A stretch of 64,000 nucleotides of DNA from Salinisphaera hydrothermalis (GTDB lineage: Bacteria > Pseudomonadota > Gammaproteobacteria > Nevskiales > Salinisphaeraceae): assembly GCF_040361195.1 (NCBI RefSeq), contig NZ_APNE01000005.1; one strand, written 5' to 3'. The notes beneath the pieces are model-generated. The model worked only from the letters and a program-made list of their open reading frames with translations. It ran no database searches and had not been told where the DNA came from. A program made the position numbers and the translations under genes. Each line of letters opens with the position of its first letter. Position 1 is the stretch's first letter. Shown here piece by piece: positions 27,382 to 35,279 of the stretch.

Positions 27382-28149
27382 TCAGATCACGCCCAACCCC
27401 GCCAGGCCGTCCCAGGCCAGTTTCGCGACCAGCGCCAACAGGATCGAACGGAACACGATCCGAAACACGCGCTCGGATAACACGCCGCCGAGGCGACGCC
27501 CGATCAACGTGCCGGCAATGGCCGCCAACGCCATCGGAACGAGCAGATCCAGCCGGGCGAACACATTGAAACCGTTGATCGAAAAGGCGACGATCTTCAC
27601 CGCATGAGCGCACATCTGCCCCACCGCCATGGTCGCGATGATGTTGTTCTTGCGCCAGTCGTCGCGCAAAAAGAACGGCGCCACCAAGACACCGACACCG
27701 CCGACCAGTGGCCCCATGACGCCGGCGATCAGCCCTGCCACCAGCAACCCCGCGCGCCCGTGCAAGCGCAGATAGCGTGCCCAGACCGGCCAGATGCCCA
27801 GCGCGATGAATACAGCCATGATCAGCCGCAGGACATCCGGATTCGCCGAAGCCACCCATGGCGCGACGAGAAACGGCACCGGCACCGCACCGACCAGAAA
27901 CAGACCCAGCGCGCGCCAACGGATATAGGGCGCATACGCCATAGCGCGACTGCCGTTGGACGTCAGCTGAACCCCGGCGTGCAGCGGTAGCGCGAGTGCC
28001 GGCGCCAAGCCCACGGCATACAGCAGGCCAATGAGAATCATGCCGCCGCCCATGCCGGCCATCGCGGACAGTACCGCCGTAACCAGCGCGGCGAGCGTCA
28101 GTCCGGCGATTAGCAGCATCGAACCGTGCTGGCCGTCGCCAGCGTCCAT
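27382..28149 (-). CDS. TauE/SafE family membrane permease
   Basis: 255 residues with about seven or eight hydrophobic spans in two halves. The Gly-rich SAMAGMGGGMILIGLL in the first half and GVMGPLVGGVGVLVAPFF in the second are the paired family motifs. Members export sulfite, sulfoacetate or related anions; the substrate here is unknown. The start is uncertain: ATG at 28149 or at 28119 (MLLIAGLTL), neither with a clear ribosome site. It is divergent from the DAHP synthase gene, with 209 bases between them. Confidence 0.82.
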   Translation of the reverse strand: MDAGDGQHGSMLLIAGLTLAALVTAVLSAMAGMGGGMILIGLLYAVGLAPALALPLHAGVQLTSNGSRAMAYAPYIRWRALGLFLVGAVPVPFLVAPWVASANPDVLRLIMAVFIALGIWPVWARYLRLHGRAGLLVAGLIAGVMGPLVGGVGVLVAPFFLRDDWRKNNIIATMAVGQMCAHAVKIVAFSINGFNVFARLDLLVPMALAAIAGTLIGRRLGGVLSERVFRIVFRSILLALVAKLAWDGLAGLGVI

Positions 28150-28358
28150 TCGTCCGCGGAAAACCCGTTGGATTGGCGCACTCGATACCCGATCTGGATG
28201 ATCGGCGGCATTCTATGGACTTTGTCTTCGCGGCGCATCGACACACCGGTCAAAACGGCTTCGGTGACCGCCCGGCGGCAAGCCGCGCTTCCTGCAGCGC
28301 ATAGGTCTGCTAGACTCGCCGGGCTTGTCAAAGTGCCGTTTTTACCGCGATTAGGCCG

Positions 28359-29438
28359 ATGAAACACGAAACCGATAACTTACGCATCAAGGGCATCCAG
28401 GAATTGATCTCGCCCGACGCGCTGCTGGCGGAACTGCCCGTCTCCGATACGGCGTCCAATACAGTCTTCGAGACCCGCGCTGCGATCCAGAAAATCCTGG
28501 CCGGCGAGGACGACCGCCTGGTCGTAGTGGTCGGGCCGTGCTCGATTCACGACGTGGATGCCGCCCTCGAATACGCCGAGAAACTCAAGGCCGTCCGTTC
28601 CAAATACGAGCGTGATCTGCTGATCGTGATGCGCGTGTATTTCGAAAAACCGCGGACCACCGTGGGTTGGAAAGGCCTGATCAATGACCCCGACCTGGAC
28701 GACTCGTTCAAGATCAACAAGGGGGTGCGCCTGGCCCGTAGCCTGCTGTCGCAGCTGGCAGACGCCGGCGTGCCCGCGGGCGTGGAATTCCTCGACCTGA
28801 TCACGCCGCAATATCTGGCCGATCTGGTGTCCTGGGGCGCGATCGGCGCTCGTACGACCGAATCGCAGGGCCATCGCGAACTGGCGTCGGGGCTGTCGTG
28901 CCCGGTCGGCTTCAAGAACGGCACCGGCGGTTCGATCAAGATTGCCGTGGATGCGGTCGGCGCCGCCCGGCATCCCCATCATTTCCTGTCGCTGACCAAG
29001 GAAGGCCGCTCGGCGATCTTTGCCACGGCAGGCAATGCCGACAGCCATCTGATCCTGCGCGGCGGCAACAACGGGCCGAATTACGATGCGGACTCGGTGG
29101 CGGGCGCGGTCGCCCAGCTCGGTCAGGCGAATCTGCCGGCGCGCGTCATGATCGATTTCTCGCACGCCAACAGCCGCAAGCAGCACAAAAAGCAGCTGGA
29201 AGTCGGCGACGATGTCGGCGGCCAGATCGCGGCGGGCAGCCGTGCGATCTTCGGCGTCATGATCGAATCGCACCTGCACGAAGGCAATCAGAAGCTGGTC
29301 CCGGGTGTGAAACCCGATTACGGCGTCTCGATCACGGATGCCTGTCTCGGTTGGGACGATACCGACGCCCTGCTGGGCGAACTGGCCCACGCGGTCGCGG
29401 AACGGCGCGGGCTGAACGGCAGCGACGACGACTACTGA
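28359..29438 (+). CDS. aroG: 3-deoxy-7-phosphoheptulonate (DAHP) synthase, class I
   Basis: 359 residues, like E. coli AroG/F/H. It joins PEP and erythrose-4-phosphate, the first step of aromatic amino-acid synthesis. Conserved blocks are VVVGPCSIHD (metal Cys), MRVYFEKPRTTVGWKGLINDP, GARTTESQGHRELASGLS, GFKNGTGG and DFSHANSRKQ. Which aromatic amino acid inhibits it cannot be read with confidence, so the G paralogue label is by resemblance only. It is monocistronic, followed by a terminator shared with the convergent reductase gene. Confidence 0.92.
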   Translation: MKHETDNLRIKGIQELISPDALLAELPVSDTASNTVFETRAAIQKILAGEDDRLVVVVGPCSIHDVDAALEYAEKLKAVRSKYERDLLIVMRVYFEKPRTTVGWKGLINDPDLDDSFKINKGVRLARSLLSQLADAGVPAGVEFLDLITPQYLADLVSWGAIGARTTESQGHRELASGLSCPVGFKNGTGGSIKIAVDAVGAARHPHHFLSLTKEGRSAIFATAGNADSHLILRGGNNGPNYDADSVAGAVAQLGQANLPARVMIDFSHANSRKQHKKQLEVGDDVGGQIAAGSRAIFGVMIESHLHEGNQKLVPGVKPDYGVSITDACLGWDDTDALLGELAHAVAERRGLNGSDDDY

Positions 29439-29461
29439 GTCGTGTCGCCCGGCCTGGCATG

Positions 29462-29489
29462 AAAAAGCCGCCCGAGGGCGGCTTTTTTT
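29462..29489. terminator. Bidirectional terminator between aroG and fatty acyl-CoA reductase gene
   Basis: The GCCGCC/GGCGGC stem (29467-29472 with 29477-29482) is flanked by five A on one side and seven T on the other, giving U tracts in both directions. It lies at the ends of two convergent genes. Confidence 0.88.
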
Positions 29490-31500
29490 ACCAGTACGGG
29501 CCCGGCAGAATGGCAGCCAGCAGCCGCGCGCGAATGTCCGGCTTCTCCGGCTGTGTCTTGCGCCCGGCATAGCCTTGGGCGGCTTTGGACGACGGGAACA
29601 TATGAAACGCCTTGTGCAGCACGAAGTCGTTGAGCTTCGGCCACATGGCATAACTGACCTGGGCCGTCGTGCCCAATGGCGAGGCGATGCTCTTGGGCCG
29701 GTCGATGATCGCGTCCACAATCATGTCGGCCGCCTGTTCGGGCGTGAGCGCCGGTACGTAATCGTAGAGTTTGGTGGGCGCAATCATCGGCGTGCGTACC
29801 AGCGGCATGTAGATCGTGGTCAGATGGATATTGCGCGAGGCCACCTCAGGCGAAAGACAGCGCGAGAACGCATCCAGCGCCGCCTTGGAAGCCACATAGG
29901 CCGAAAACCGTGGCGCGTTGGTCAGCACGCCGATTGACGAGATATTGATGATATGACCGGCCCGTCGCTTGGCCATCGACGGCAGCAGATTGAAGATCAT
30001 CCGGATCGCGCCGAAGTAATTCAGCTGCATCGTGCGCTCGTAGTCGTGGAACCGCCCCAGCGACTCGAAAACCGCGCGCCGAATCGAATGCCCGGCGTTG
30101 TTGACCAGAATATCGACGTGATGGTGGTCACGCAGGATCGTGGCTGTGCATTGGTCGATGGCCTCCAGGCGCGACAGATCGCAGGGGTAAGCGAACGCCC
30201 GCCCGCCCATGCGTTCGACGATGGCTCGGGTTTCTTCGAGCTTGTCGGGGTTGCGCGCGATCATGCACACCGTGGCCCCGGCCCGGGCCATCTTCTTTGC
30301 CGTCATGAAACCGATGCCGCTGGAGGCACCGGTGATCACGACCACCCGGCCCGAGACACGTCGTACCAGCGTAGCCGGCACTTCGACATCGCAGTCGATG
30401 TGCATTTCCCAGTAACGCCACAGCGTCTCGGCATAGTCGGACAGCTTGGGGCAATGAATGCCGCTGCCCGATAAGGCCGCGCGGGTGTTGGCATCGTCGA
30501 AGATCGCCCGGTTATTGATGTAGCCGAGAATCGAAACCGGGATGCCCAGCGTCTTGGCCAGACGTTTTTCTACCCACCCGGCCATCGGCAGGCGGCCGAC
30601 CAGTTGCTTGATCTGGCGCTCGGTGGCGGCCGACCATTGCTGGCTGGGGAGATTGTGAATCACGTCGGGCCCGTGAGCTGCGCGCACGAATGTCTTGAGC
30701 ATGGCGCCCGCCGTTGGCGGATCGGGCTGGATCAGGAAGTAGGCCTGGCCTTCCCCCGAGCGCTTGTGCGCGATATGCACCATGGCTTCGACGACATAAT
30801 CGACCGGCACGACCGGCATCCGCCCGCCCTCGATACCGAGCAGCGGCAGCCACTTGGGCAAGTTATCGCGCAGCGCCTTGATCGCGGGGAAGAAATAATA
30901 AGGACCGTCGATCTTGTCGATCTGGCCGGTTTTTGAATGACCGACGACCATCCCCGGCCGATAGACTTTCCACGGCACCTGAGCGCGCTCACGCACGATC
31001 GCTTCGGACTCGAACTTGGTGCGGTAGTACGGGTGATGCAGTTGCTGCCCGACGTCGAACATGTCGTCGGTGAACACGCCCTCGTAATCGGCGCCGGCAA
31101 TGGCCACCGAGGACATATGATGGAACACCGGCTTGCGCCGACTCTCGTTGGCCAGCGCATGCGCCAGCGCGACCATATTGGCTGTGCCCTGGTTGTTGAC
31201 CCGGTCGGCCTCGGCGTCGGTCATGTTCATGTCGTAGACCGCCGCCAGGTGAAAGATGTGATCGATCGTCCCCGCCAGCTCCTCGCGCGCGGTCGCATCA
31301 ATCACCCCGTCGCGGGTGATGTCGCCCCAGACCGGGATCAAACGTTCCTCGTCGGCGCCCAGCGCCTCGCGCAACGCATCCATCTTGGCCGAGCTCGCCC
31401 GGCGCATCAGGACATAGACCGTCGCCGCGCGGCGCGCCAACAAACGCTCCACCAGGAAGCGTCCGATAAAACCGGTCGCACCGGTGACCAGATATTTCAT
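29488..31500 (-). CDS. Two-domain fatty acyl-CoA reductase (alcohol-forming, Marinobacter type)
   Basis: 670 residues, two dehydrogenase domains in tandem. The N-terminal extended-SDR/NAD_binding_4 domain has TGATGFIGRFLVE at about 6-18 and YYRTK at 158-162. The C-terminal classical SDR has TGASSGIG at 390-397, NNAG at 467-470, Ser521/522 and Tyr535...Lys539. From memory, order, length and many stretches (such as NISSIGVLTNAPRFSAYV and the final YW) match the Marinobacter alcohol-forming fatty acyl-CoA reductase, which takes acyl-CoA through aldehyde to fatty alcohol for wax esters. No wax ester synthase is in the window. Gene context gives no further clue; it is divergent from the HIT gene. 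Confidence 0.85.
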   Translation of the reverse strand: MKYLVTGATGFIGRFLVERLLARRAATVYVLMRRASSAKMDALREALGADEERLIPVWGDITRDGVIDATAREELAGTIDHIFHLAAVYDMNMTDAEADRVNNQGTANMVALAHALANESRRKPVFHHMSSVAIAGADYEGVFTDDMFDVGQQLHHPYYRTKFESEAIVRERAQVPWKVYRPGMVVGHSKTGQIDKIDGPYYFFPAIKALRDNLPKWLPLLGIEGGRMPVVPVDYVVEAMVHIAHKRSGEGQAYFLIQPDPPTAGAMLKTFVRAAHGPDVIHNLPSQQWSAATERQIKQLVGRLPMAGWVEKRLAKTLGIPVSILGYINNRAIFDDANTRAALSGSGIHCPKLSDYAETLWRYWEMHIDCDVEVPATLVRRVSGRVVVITGASSGIGFMTAKKMARAGATVCMIARNPDKLEETRAIVERMGGRAFAYPCDLSRLEAIDQCTATILRDHHHVDILVNNAGHSIRRAVFESLGRFHDYERTMQLNYFGAIRMIFNLLPSMAKRRAGHIINISSIGVLTNAPRFSAYVASKAALDAFSRCLSPEVASRNIHLTTIYMPLVRTPMIAPTKLYDYVPALTPEQAADMIVDAIIDRPKSIASPLGTTAQVSYAMWPKLNDFVLHKAFHMFPSSKAAQGYAGRKTQPEKPDIRARLLAAILPGPYW

Positions 31501-31652
31501 CGATTGTTGCTCTCTTTCTTGGAACCGGCGCTGCCTACCCCTTTTACACTACGGTAGGCCATGGAACGCGTCGCGCCAATACCCGGTGACGCGACCCGAG
31601 CCGCCCGACATCTGACAGAATGACAATCCTCGACGTACGCCCGGTTAACATC

Positions 31653-31994
31653 ATGAGCGAAACCATCTTCAGCAAGATCATCAACCGCGAGATCGATGCC
31701 GACATCGTGTTCGAAGACGAGCACTGTCTGGCCTTTCGCGACGTGAATCCCCAGGCGCCGTTGCATGTGTTGGTGATCCCCAAAAAACCGATTGCCATGC
31801 TGGCGCAGGCCGACGACGACGATGGTGAGCTGCTTGGTCATCTCATGCTGGTAGCGCGCCGAGTAGCCCGCGACGAAGGCTACGGCGACGCCTTCCGGCT
31901 GGTCATGAACAACGGAGAAGCCGTCGGACAAACGGTGTTTCACATGCACCTGCATGTGCTCGCCGGCCGCGGCTTCCAGTGGCCGCCGGGATAG
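31653..31994 (+). CDS. HIT family (HinT-like) nucleotide-binding hydrolase
   Basis: 113 residues from the ATG at 31653; the in-frame Met 11 codons upstream is less likely because the family begins MSETIFSKIINREI. The histidine triad HMHLHVL is near residues 98-104 and is preceded by GQTVFH. HinT enzymes hydrolyse adenosine phosphoramidates and aminoacyl-adenylates. The gene is a single unit, divergent from the fatty acyl-CoA reductase. Confidence 0.92.
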   Translation: MSETIFSKIINREIDADIVFEDEHCLAFRDVNPQAPLHVLVIPKKPIAMLAQADDDDGELLGHLMLVARRVARDEGYGDAFRLVMNNGEAVGQTVFHMHLHVLAGRGFQWPPG

Positions 31995-32173
31995 ACCGGC
32001 GGGCGCCCATGGCTAGGTGACGGCCCGGCTCGATCGGCGGGTGGACTTGTTTTTTTTGGGTTTGGCTTTATTGTTTTCTTGATGCATATGTCGCCTGCAA
32101 CTGTTTGGCGACGCCGCCAGCCCCGGCCGCGAGGCCCGCACGGCGGTTCTCTTCCCCAAATTACGCCTATTCA

Positions 32174-33037
32174 ATGAGCACGACCTCAAAATCTGCCAAT
32201 GCCGATGCGCGCGGCGCGCGTGGTAACGGAAGCGCTGCCACGGCCAGCGAGATCGAGGATGTCCAGGGTCGAGCGGACCCGCGCAACCTGGCGATCAACA
32301 AGGTTGGCATCTGCGATATCCGACACCCCGTGTCCATCGCCCAGCGCGTTGGCGGCCATCAATCGACTGTCGCGACCTTCGGCATGTACGTGAACCTGCC
32401 CCACGAGTTCAAGGGCACGCATATGTCGCGCTTCGTTGAGATTCTCAACGCGCACGAGCATCAGATCACGCTGGAATCGTTCAAGGCGATGCTCGGGGAA
32501 ATGACCGAGCGGCTCGAGTCCGACAACGGCCACATCGAGATGACCTTTCCGTACTTTATCGACAAGTACGCGCCCATCACCGGCGAAAAAGGCGTGATGG
32601 ATTACGAAGTTTCGTTCATCGGGGATCGTATTGGCGACCGCATCGACATGCACGTCGAGGTCAAAGTCCCGGTCACGACGTTGTGCCCCTGCTCGAAGGA
32701 TATCTCCGACTACGGCGCCCACAACCAGCGCTCGCTGGTCACGATTCGCGTCAAGGCCCACGAATTTTTCTGGGCCGAAGAACTCATCGATATCGCCGAA
32801 TCCGAAGCCTCCTGCGAACTGTTCGGCATTCTCAAACGCATCGACGAGAAGGCCGTTACCGAACGCGCCTACGAAAACCCGAAGTTCGTTGAGGACGTGG
32901 TACGCGATATCGCGACCCGGCTCAACGAAGACGATCGCTTTCGGAGTTATCGGGTGGAGTCGGAGAACTTCGAATCGATCCATAATCATTCGGCTTACGC
33001 GATGATTGAACGGGATAAGGATCAGCCGAACGGCTAA
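32174..33037 (+). CDS. folE2: GTP cyclohydrolase FolE2
   Basis: 287 residues from the ATG at 32174; the core begins with DVQGRADPRNLAINKVGI. It makes 7,8-dihydroneopterin triphosphate from GTP for folate and related pterins. The family motif TLCPCSKDISDYGAHNQRS holds the active-site Cys, and the conserved Glu lies in the following region. FolE2 is the metal-flexible alternative to FolE and in many bacteria is Zur-controlled; no Zur-like site was recognised upstream. A T-rich tract lies at 32050-32080. The last roughly 20 codons and the stop are repeated three more times downstream (see the repeat entry). Confidence 0.93.
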   Translation: MSTTSKSANADARGARGNGSAATASEIEDVQGRADPRNLAINKVGICDIRHPVSIAQRVGGHQSTVATFGMYVNLPHEFKGTHMSRFVEILNAHEHQITLESFKAMLGEMTERLESDNGHIEMTFPYFIDKYAPITGEKGVMDYEVSFIGDRIGDRIDMHVEVKVPVTTLCPCSKDISDYGAHNQRSLVTIRVKAHEFFWAEELIDIAESEASCELFGILKRIDEKAVTERAYENPKFVEDVVRDIATRLNEDDRFRSYRVESENFESIHNHSAYAMIERDKDQPNG

Positions 33038-33561
33038 CGTCTTCGTTCGATTCGAAGTCCAGCCGACATCAGCGAGCGCATCCCGCAGCGCCCGCTGCGG
33101 GAACCCTGCTCTCACGTCGCTGAATCGGCCGACTTCTCACCGATCCATAACCACTGGGCTTACGCGATGATTGAACGGGATAAGGATCAGCCGAACGGCT
33201 AACGTCTTCGTTCGATTCGAAGTCCGGCCAACATCAGCGAGCGCATCCCGCAGCGCCCGCTGCGGGAACCCTGCTCTCACGTCGCTGAATCGGCCGACTT
33301 CTCACCGATCCATAACCACTGGGCTTACGCGATGATCGAACGGGATAAGGATCAGCCGAACGGCTAACGTCTTCGTTCGATTCGAAGTCCGGTTTACATC
33401 ACCAAGCGCATCCCGCGGCTCGACGCCGCGGGAGCCCTGCTCAAGTTGGCGAGACAACCGACTTCTCACCGATCCATAACCACTCGGCTTTCGCGATGAT
33501 CGAGCGGGACAAGGATCAGCCGAACGGCTGACTGCCTTCGTTCGATTCGAAGTCCGGCTAA
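32976..33561 (+). repeat. Tandem array of about 165-bp units copying the folE2 3' end
   Basis: Four units begin at 32976, 33141, 33306 and 33470 (periods 165, 165, 164); the last is partial. Each carries the final folE2 codons (IHNH...AMIERDKDQPNG, then a stop), followed in the first three by a spacer with a 9-bp hairpin (33081-33102, 33246-33267, 33411-33433). In the third unit the hairpin has an A-T to G-C compensatory change. The copies differ mostly at silent positions in the tail (Ile, Glu and Asp codons, TAA to TGA). The first unit overlaps the folE2 coding end. No start codon with a ribosome site opens the copies, so they are probably not expressed proteins. Confidence 0.85.
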
Positions 33562-33571
33562 CATGACGGCT

Positions 33572-33601
33572 AAAAAAAAGCGGGCCGCGTTACGGCCCGC
33601 T
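33572..33601 (-). terminator. Rho-independent terminator of the phasin-like gene
   Basis: A 9-bp perfect stem (33579-33587 with 33593-33601) with a 5-base loop is followed, on the minus strand, by eight T residues (A run at 33572-33579). It lies 28 bases beyond the stop codon of the leftward gene. Confidence 0.9.
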
Positions 33602-33629
33602 GTATTCAGGCGCTTGCCCGATGCAACGA

Positions 33630-34172
33630 TCAGCTCGTGGTCGGGGGTGCCGAACGCTTGCGGGCCGTACGCCGACGGGGCGTCTGACGGTTCGCCGCCG
33701 TCGCGGCGGCACGCTTTGCCGGGCGCTTGCGAGCCTCGCCCACCTCTTTTTCGGTCGAGCTCGGCTGTTGCTCCGGTTGCGGGCGTTCTGTTGTGCCGTT
33801 CAGCTGAGCCGTCAGCTGCTTGTATCCGCCGCTCGCGACGTCGGTCAGTTCCGCACGTGTACGATCGAGTAGCTTGAGCGTGGCGCGATAGGCTGCGGCC
33901 GTCTGCTTACGCCCGGCCGGAACATAACGTGATGGCCGCTGTGCAACCTTACGCAAGCCATCCCGCTTGGCTCGCCGAAACGCCGCCTGGGCCGACGTAT
34001 AGATGTTCTTAGCCGCGCCGATCTCGGTGTTGGCAACCGACCGGCTGTTGTGCGTGACGATGGCCATGGCCTCGCGCTGGGTTTCGCGCCAGACCTGGCG
34101 AATCCCGCGATAGGTCTGGCCGGCCCGTTCAACACGCTGATGCAGATTCGATGCGATGTCTTGAATGATCAT
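33630..34172 (-). CDS. Phasin-like protein with basic C-terminal tail
   Basis: 180 residues. Residues 1-115 are predicted mostly helical and amphipathic, without a signal peptide, like granule-binding phasins. Residues 120-180 are low-complexity, rich in Pro, Gln, Arg, Lys, Ala and Thr, and resemble the histone-like tails of PhaF/PhaI-type proteins that bind DNA. GGAGG lies 8 bases before the ATG. An ATGTTGC/GCAACAT dyad lies 56 bases upstream of the start, of a type seen near PHA-granule genes. No PHA synthase is in the window, so the assignment is tentative; a general nucleoid-associated protein is the alternative. Confidence 0.55.
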   Translation of the reverse strand: MIIQDIASNLHQRVERAGQTYRGIRQVWRETQREAMAIVTHNSRSVANTEIGAAKNIYTSAQAAFRRAKRDGLRKVAQRPSRYVPAGRKQTAAAYRATLKLLDRTRAELTDVASGGYKQLTAQLNGTTERPQPEQQPSSTEKEVGEARKRPAKRAAATAANRQTPRRRTARKRSAPPTTS

Positions 34173-34227
34173 GGATCGGCCCTCCGGCGATCTTTGGGCT
34201 TTGTGCCCGGTTTGAGTCAGTCAACGC

Positions 34228-34244
34228 ATGTTGCAGTGCAACAT
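34228..34244. promoter_or_regulatory. Operator-like dyad upstream of phasin-like gene
   Basis: Seven-base perfect arms (34228-34234 and 34238-34244) with a 3-base centre form a TTGC...GCAA dyad in the spacer between the phasin-like gene and lexA. PhaR-type repressors are reported to bind TGC/GCA-rich dyads; assignment to PhaR is inference. Confidence 0.45.
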
Positions 34245-34293
34245 CACTGAATCTATGGGCCGGTGTCGCCCCAGTCAACGGGAGGGGGCAGGC

Positions 34294-34322
34294 TTTACGC
34301 CGGGTTTTGCACTGGATATATT
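34294..34322 (+). promoter_or_regulatory. Candidate lexA promoter giving a leaderless transcript
   Basis: TTTACG at 34294-34299, a 17-base spacer, then TATATT at 34317-34322 inside the SOS box. The predicted transcription start, 7 bases after the -10, falls on the A of the lexA ATG at 34329. Confidence 0.5.
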
Positions 34323-34327
34323 TACAG
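34312..34327 (+). promoter_or_regulatory. SOS box (LexA operator) of lexA
   Basis: CTG-N10-CAG with an AT-rich centre, matching the gammaproteobacterial LexA site. It ends one base before the lexA start codon and overlaps the predicted -10 element, so LexA binding would block transcription directly. Confidence 0.88.
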
Positions 34328-34328
34328 C

Positions 34329-34955
34329 ATGATTAAGCTCACGCCGAAGCAGCAACGTGTCTTTGATTTTATTAGAGACACCCTGAAACGCACCGGGGCC
34401 CCACCGACCCGCGCGGAGATTGCCGATGCCCTCGGATTCGCCTCCGCGAATGCCGCCCAGGCGCATTTGCAGACCCTCGCGCGCAAAGGCGTGATCGAAC
34501 TCGGCTCCCGGCGCAGCCGCGGCATACGCCTGGTAGGCGCCGACGCTGATGACGACGATCCGGCCGAGGACGGCACCACCCTAGCCGTGATTGGCCGGGT
34601 GGCGGCAGGCGCACCGGTACTGGCGGTCGAAAACATCGAGCGCCGCGTGAGTATTTCGCCCGGGTTGTTTTCCGCCCCGGCCGACTATCTGCTCACGGTG
34701 CGCGGCGACAGCATGGTGGGAGCCGGCATACTCGATGGCGATCTGCTAGGGGTGAAGGCCGGTGGCGAGATTCGTAACGGCCAGATCGGCGTATTCCGGA
34801 TCGATGACGAAGTCACCGTCAAACGATTCCACCGCGCTGGCAACGACGTACGGCTGCAGGCTGAAAACCCGGCCTACGAGGATATTCGCGTCGATCCCCA
34901 ACGTGATTCGTTCGCCCTGGAAGGCCTTGCCGTCGGTATCGTCCGCTCGGTCTGA
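34329..34955 (+). CDS. lexA: LexA repressor
   Basis: 208 residues from the ATG at 34329, where the protein begins MIKLTPKQQRVFDFIRD as in other LexA; the longer frame to 34263 is not supported. The winged-helix N-terminus has PPTRAEIADALGF. The self-cleavage bond is Ala93-Gly94 in VAAGAP, and the catalytic dyad is Ser128 (GDSMV) and Lys165 (TVKRF). LexA represses the SOS regulon and cleaves itself with RecA-ssDNA. The SOS box occupies the 17 bases just before the ATG, so there is no room for a Shine-Dalgarno site; the only GGAGG lies 44 bases upstream. No recA or sulA gene is adjacent. Confidence 0.96.
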   Translation: MIKLTPKQQRVFDFIRDTLKRTGAPPTRAEIADALGFASANAAQAHLQTLARKGVIELGSRRSRGIRLVGADADDDDPAEDGTTLAVIGRVAAGAPVLAVENIERRVSISPGLFSAPADYLLTVRGDSMVGAGILDGDLLGVKAGGEIRNGQIGVFRIDDEVTVKRFHRAGNDVRLQAENPAYEDIRVDPQRDSFALEGLAVGIVRSV

Positions 34956-35279
34956 CGCTGCCCAAGGGCGTGTCGTCACGAGAGACGCCACCGCATGAGG
35001 CCCGCCCATTGTGCCAGGCAAGGCGCATGCCGCCGAGCGTGGCGGGGCCCCACGGTCAAGGCATGCAACGCCACCTGGCGCGGTGAGCGGGCCTCACCTG
35101 CAGGGCCCATGCCCGTGAGGCGGTGTATCTCATGACGACACGCCCTGAGCGGGCAACGACTGCGCCCGCGATCGATACGCCGGCCGGCCTTACGAGCCGG
35201 CCGGGCAAGCAGGCGGACACCCGCGATCATTTATGACGAGACGGCCGTAGGCGGGCCGTCTCGTCATACGAGGGGCTTG
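34956..35279. repeat. Hairpin-rich spacer downstream of lexA
   Basis: No gene is seen in these 324 bases, but inverted repeats are dense. Perfect pairs are 34965-34978 with 35133-35146 (14 bp), with an inner pair 34996-35005 with 35087-35096 (10 bp). Two smaller hairpins follow: 35180-35188 with 35196-35204 (9 bp), and 35233-35246 with 35254-35267 (14 bp, 7-base loop). The last hairpin sits 13 bases beyond the stop of the leftward OmpA-type gene and may be its terminator, though it lacks a T tract. The first pair encloses about 154 bases and may form a long cruciform or structured RNA. Confidence 0.6.

Noticed and set aside
28380..29720. 446-residue minus-strand frame opposite aroG
   Set aside because: The plus strand encodes an unmistakable DAHP synthase.
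33141..33561. Three small genes made by the folE2 tail copies
   Set aside because: Reading frames are kept but no start codon with a ribosome site is present in the copies.
32976..33561. CRISPR array
   Set aside because: Repeat units are about 165 bp and nearly identical end to end, with no short repeat plus unique spacer pattern.
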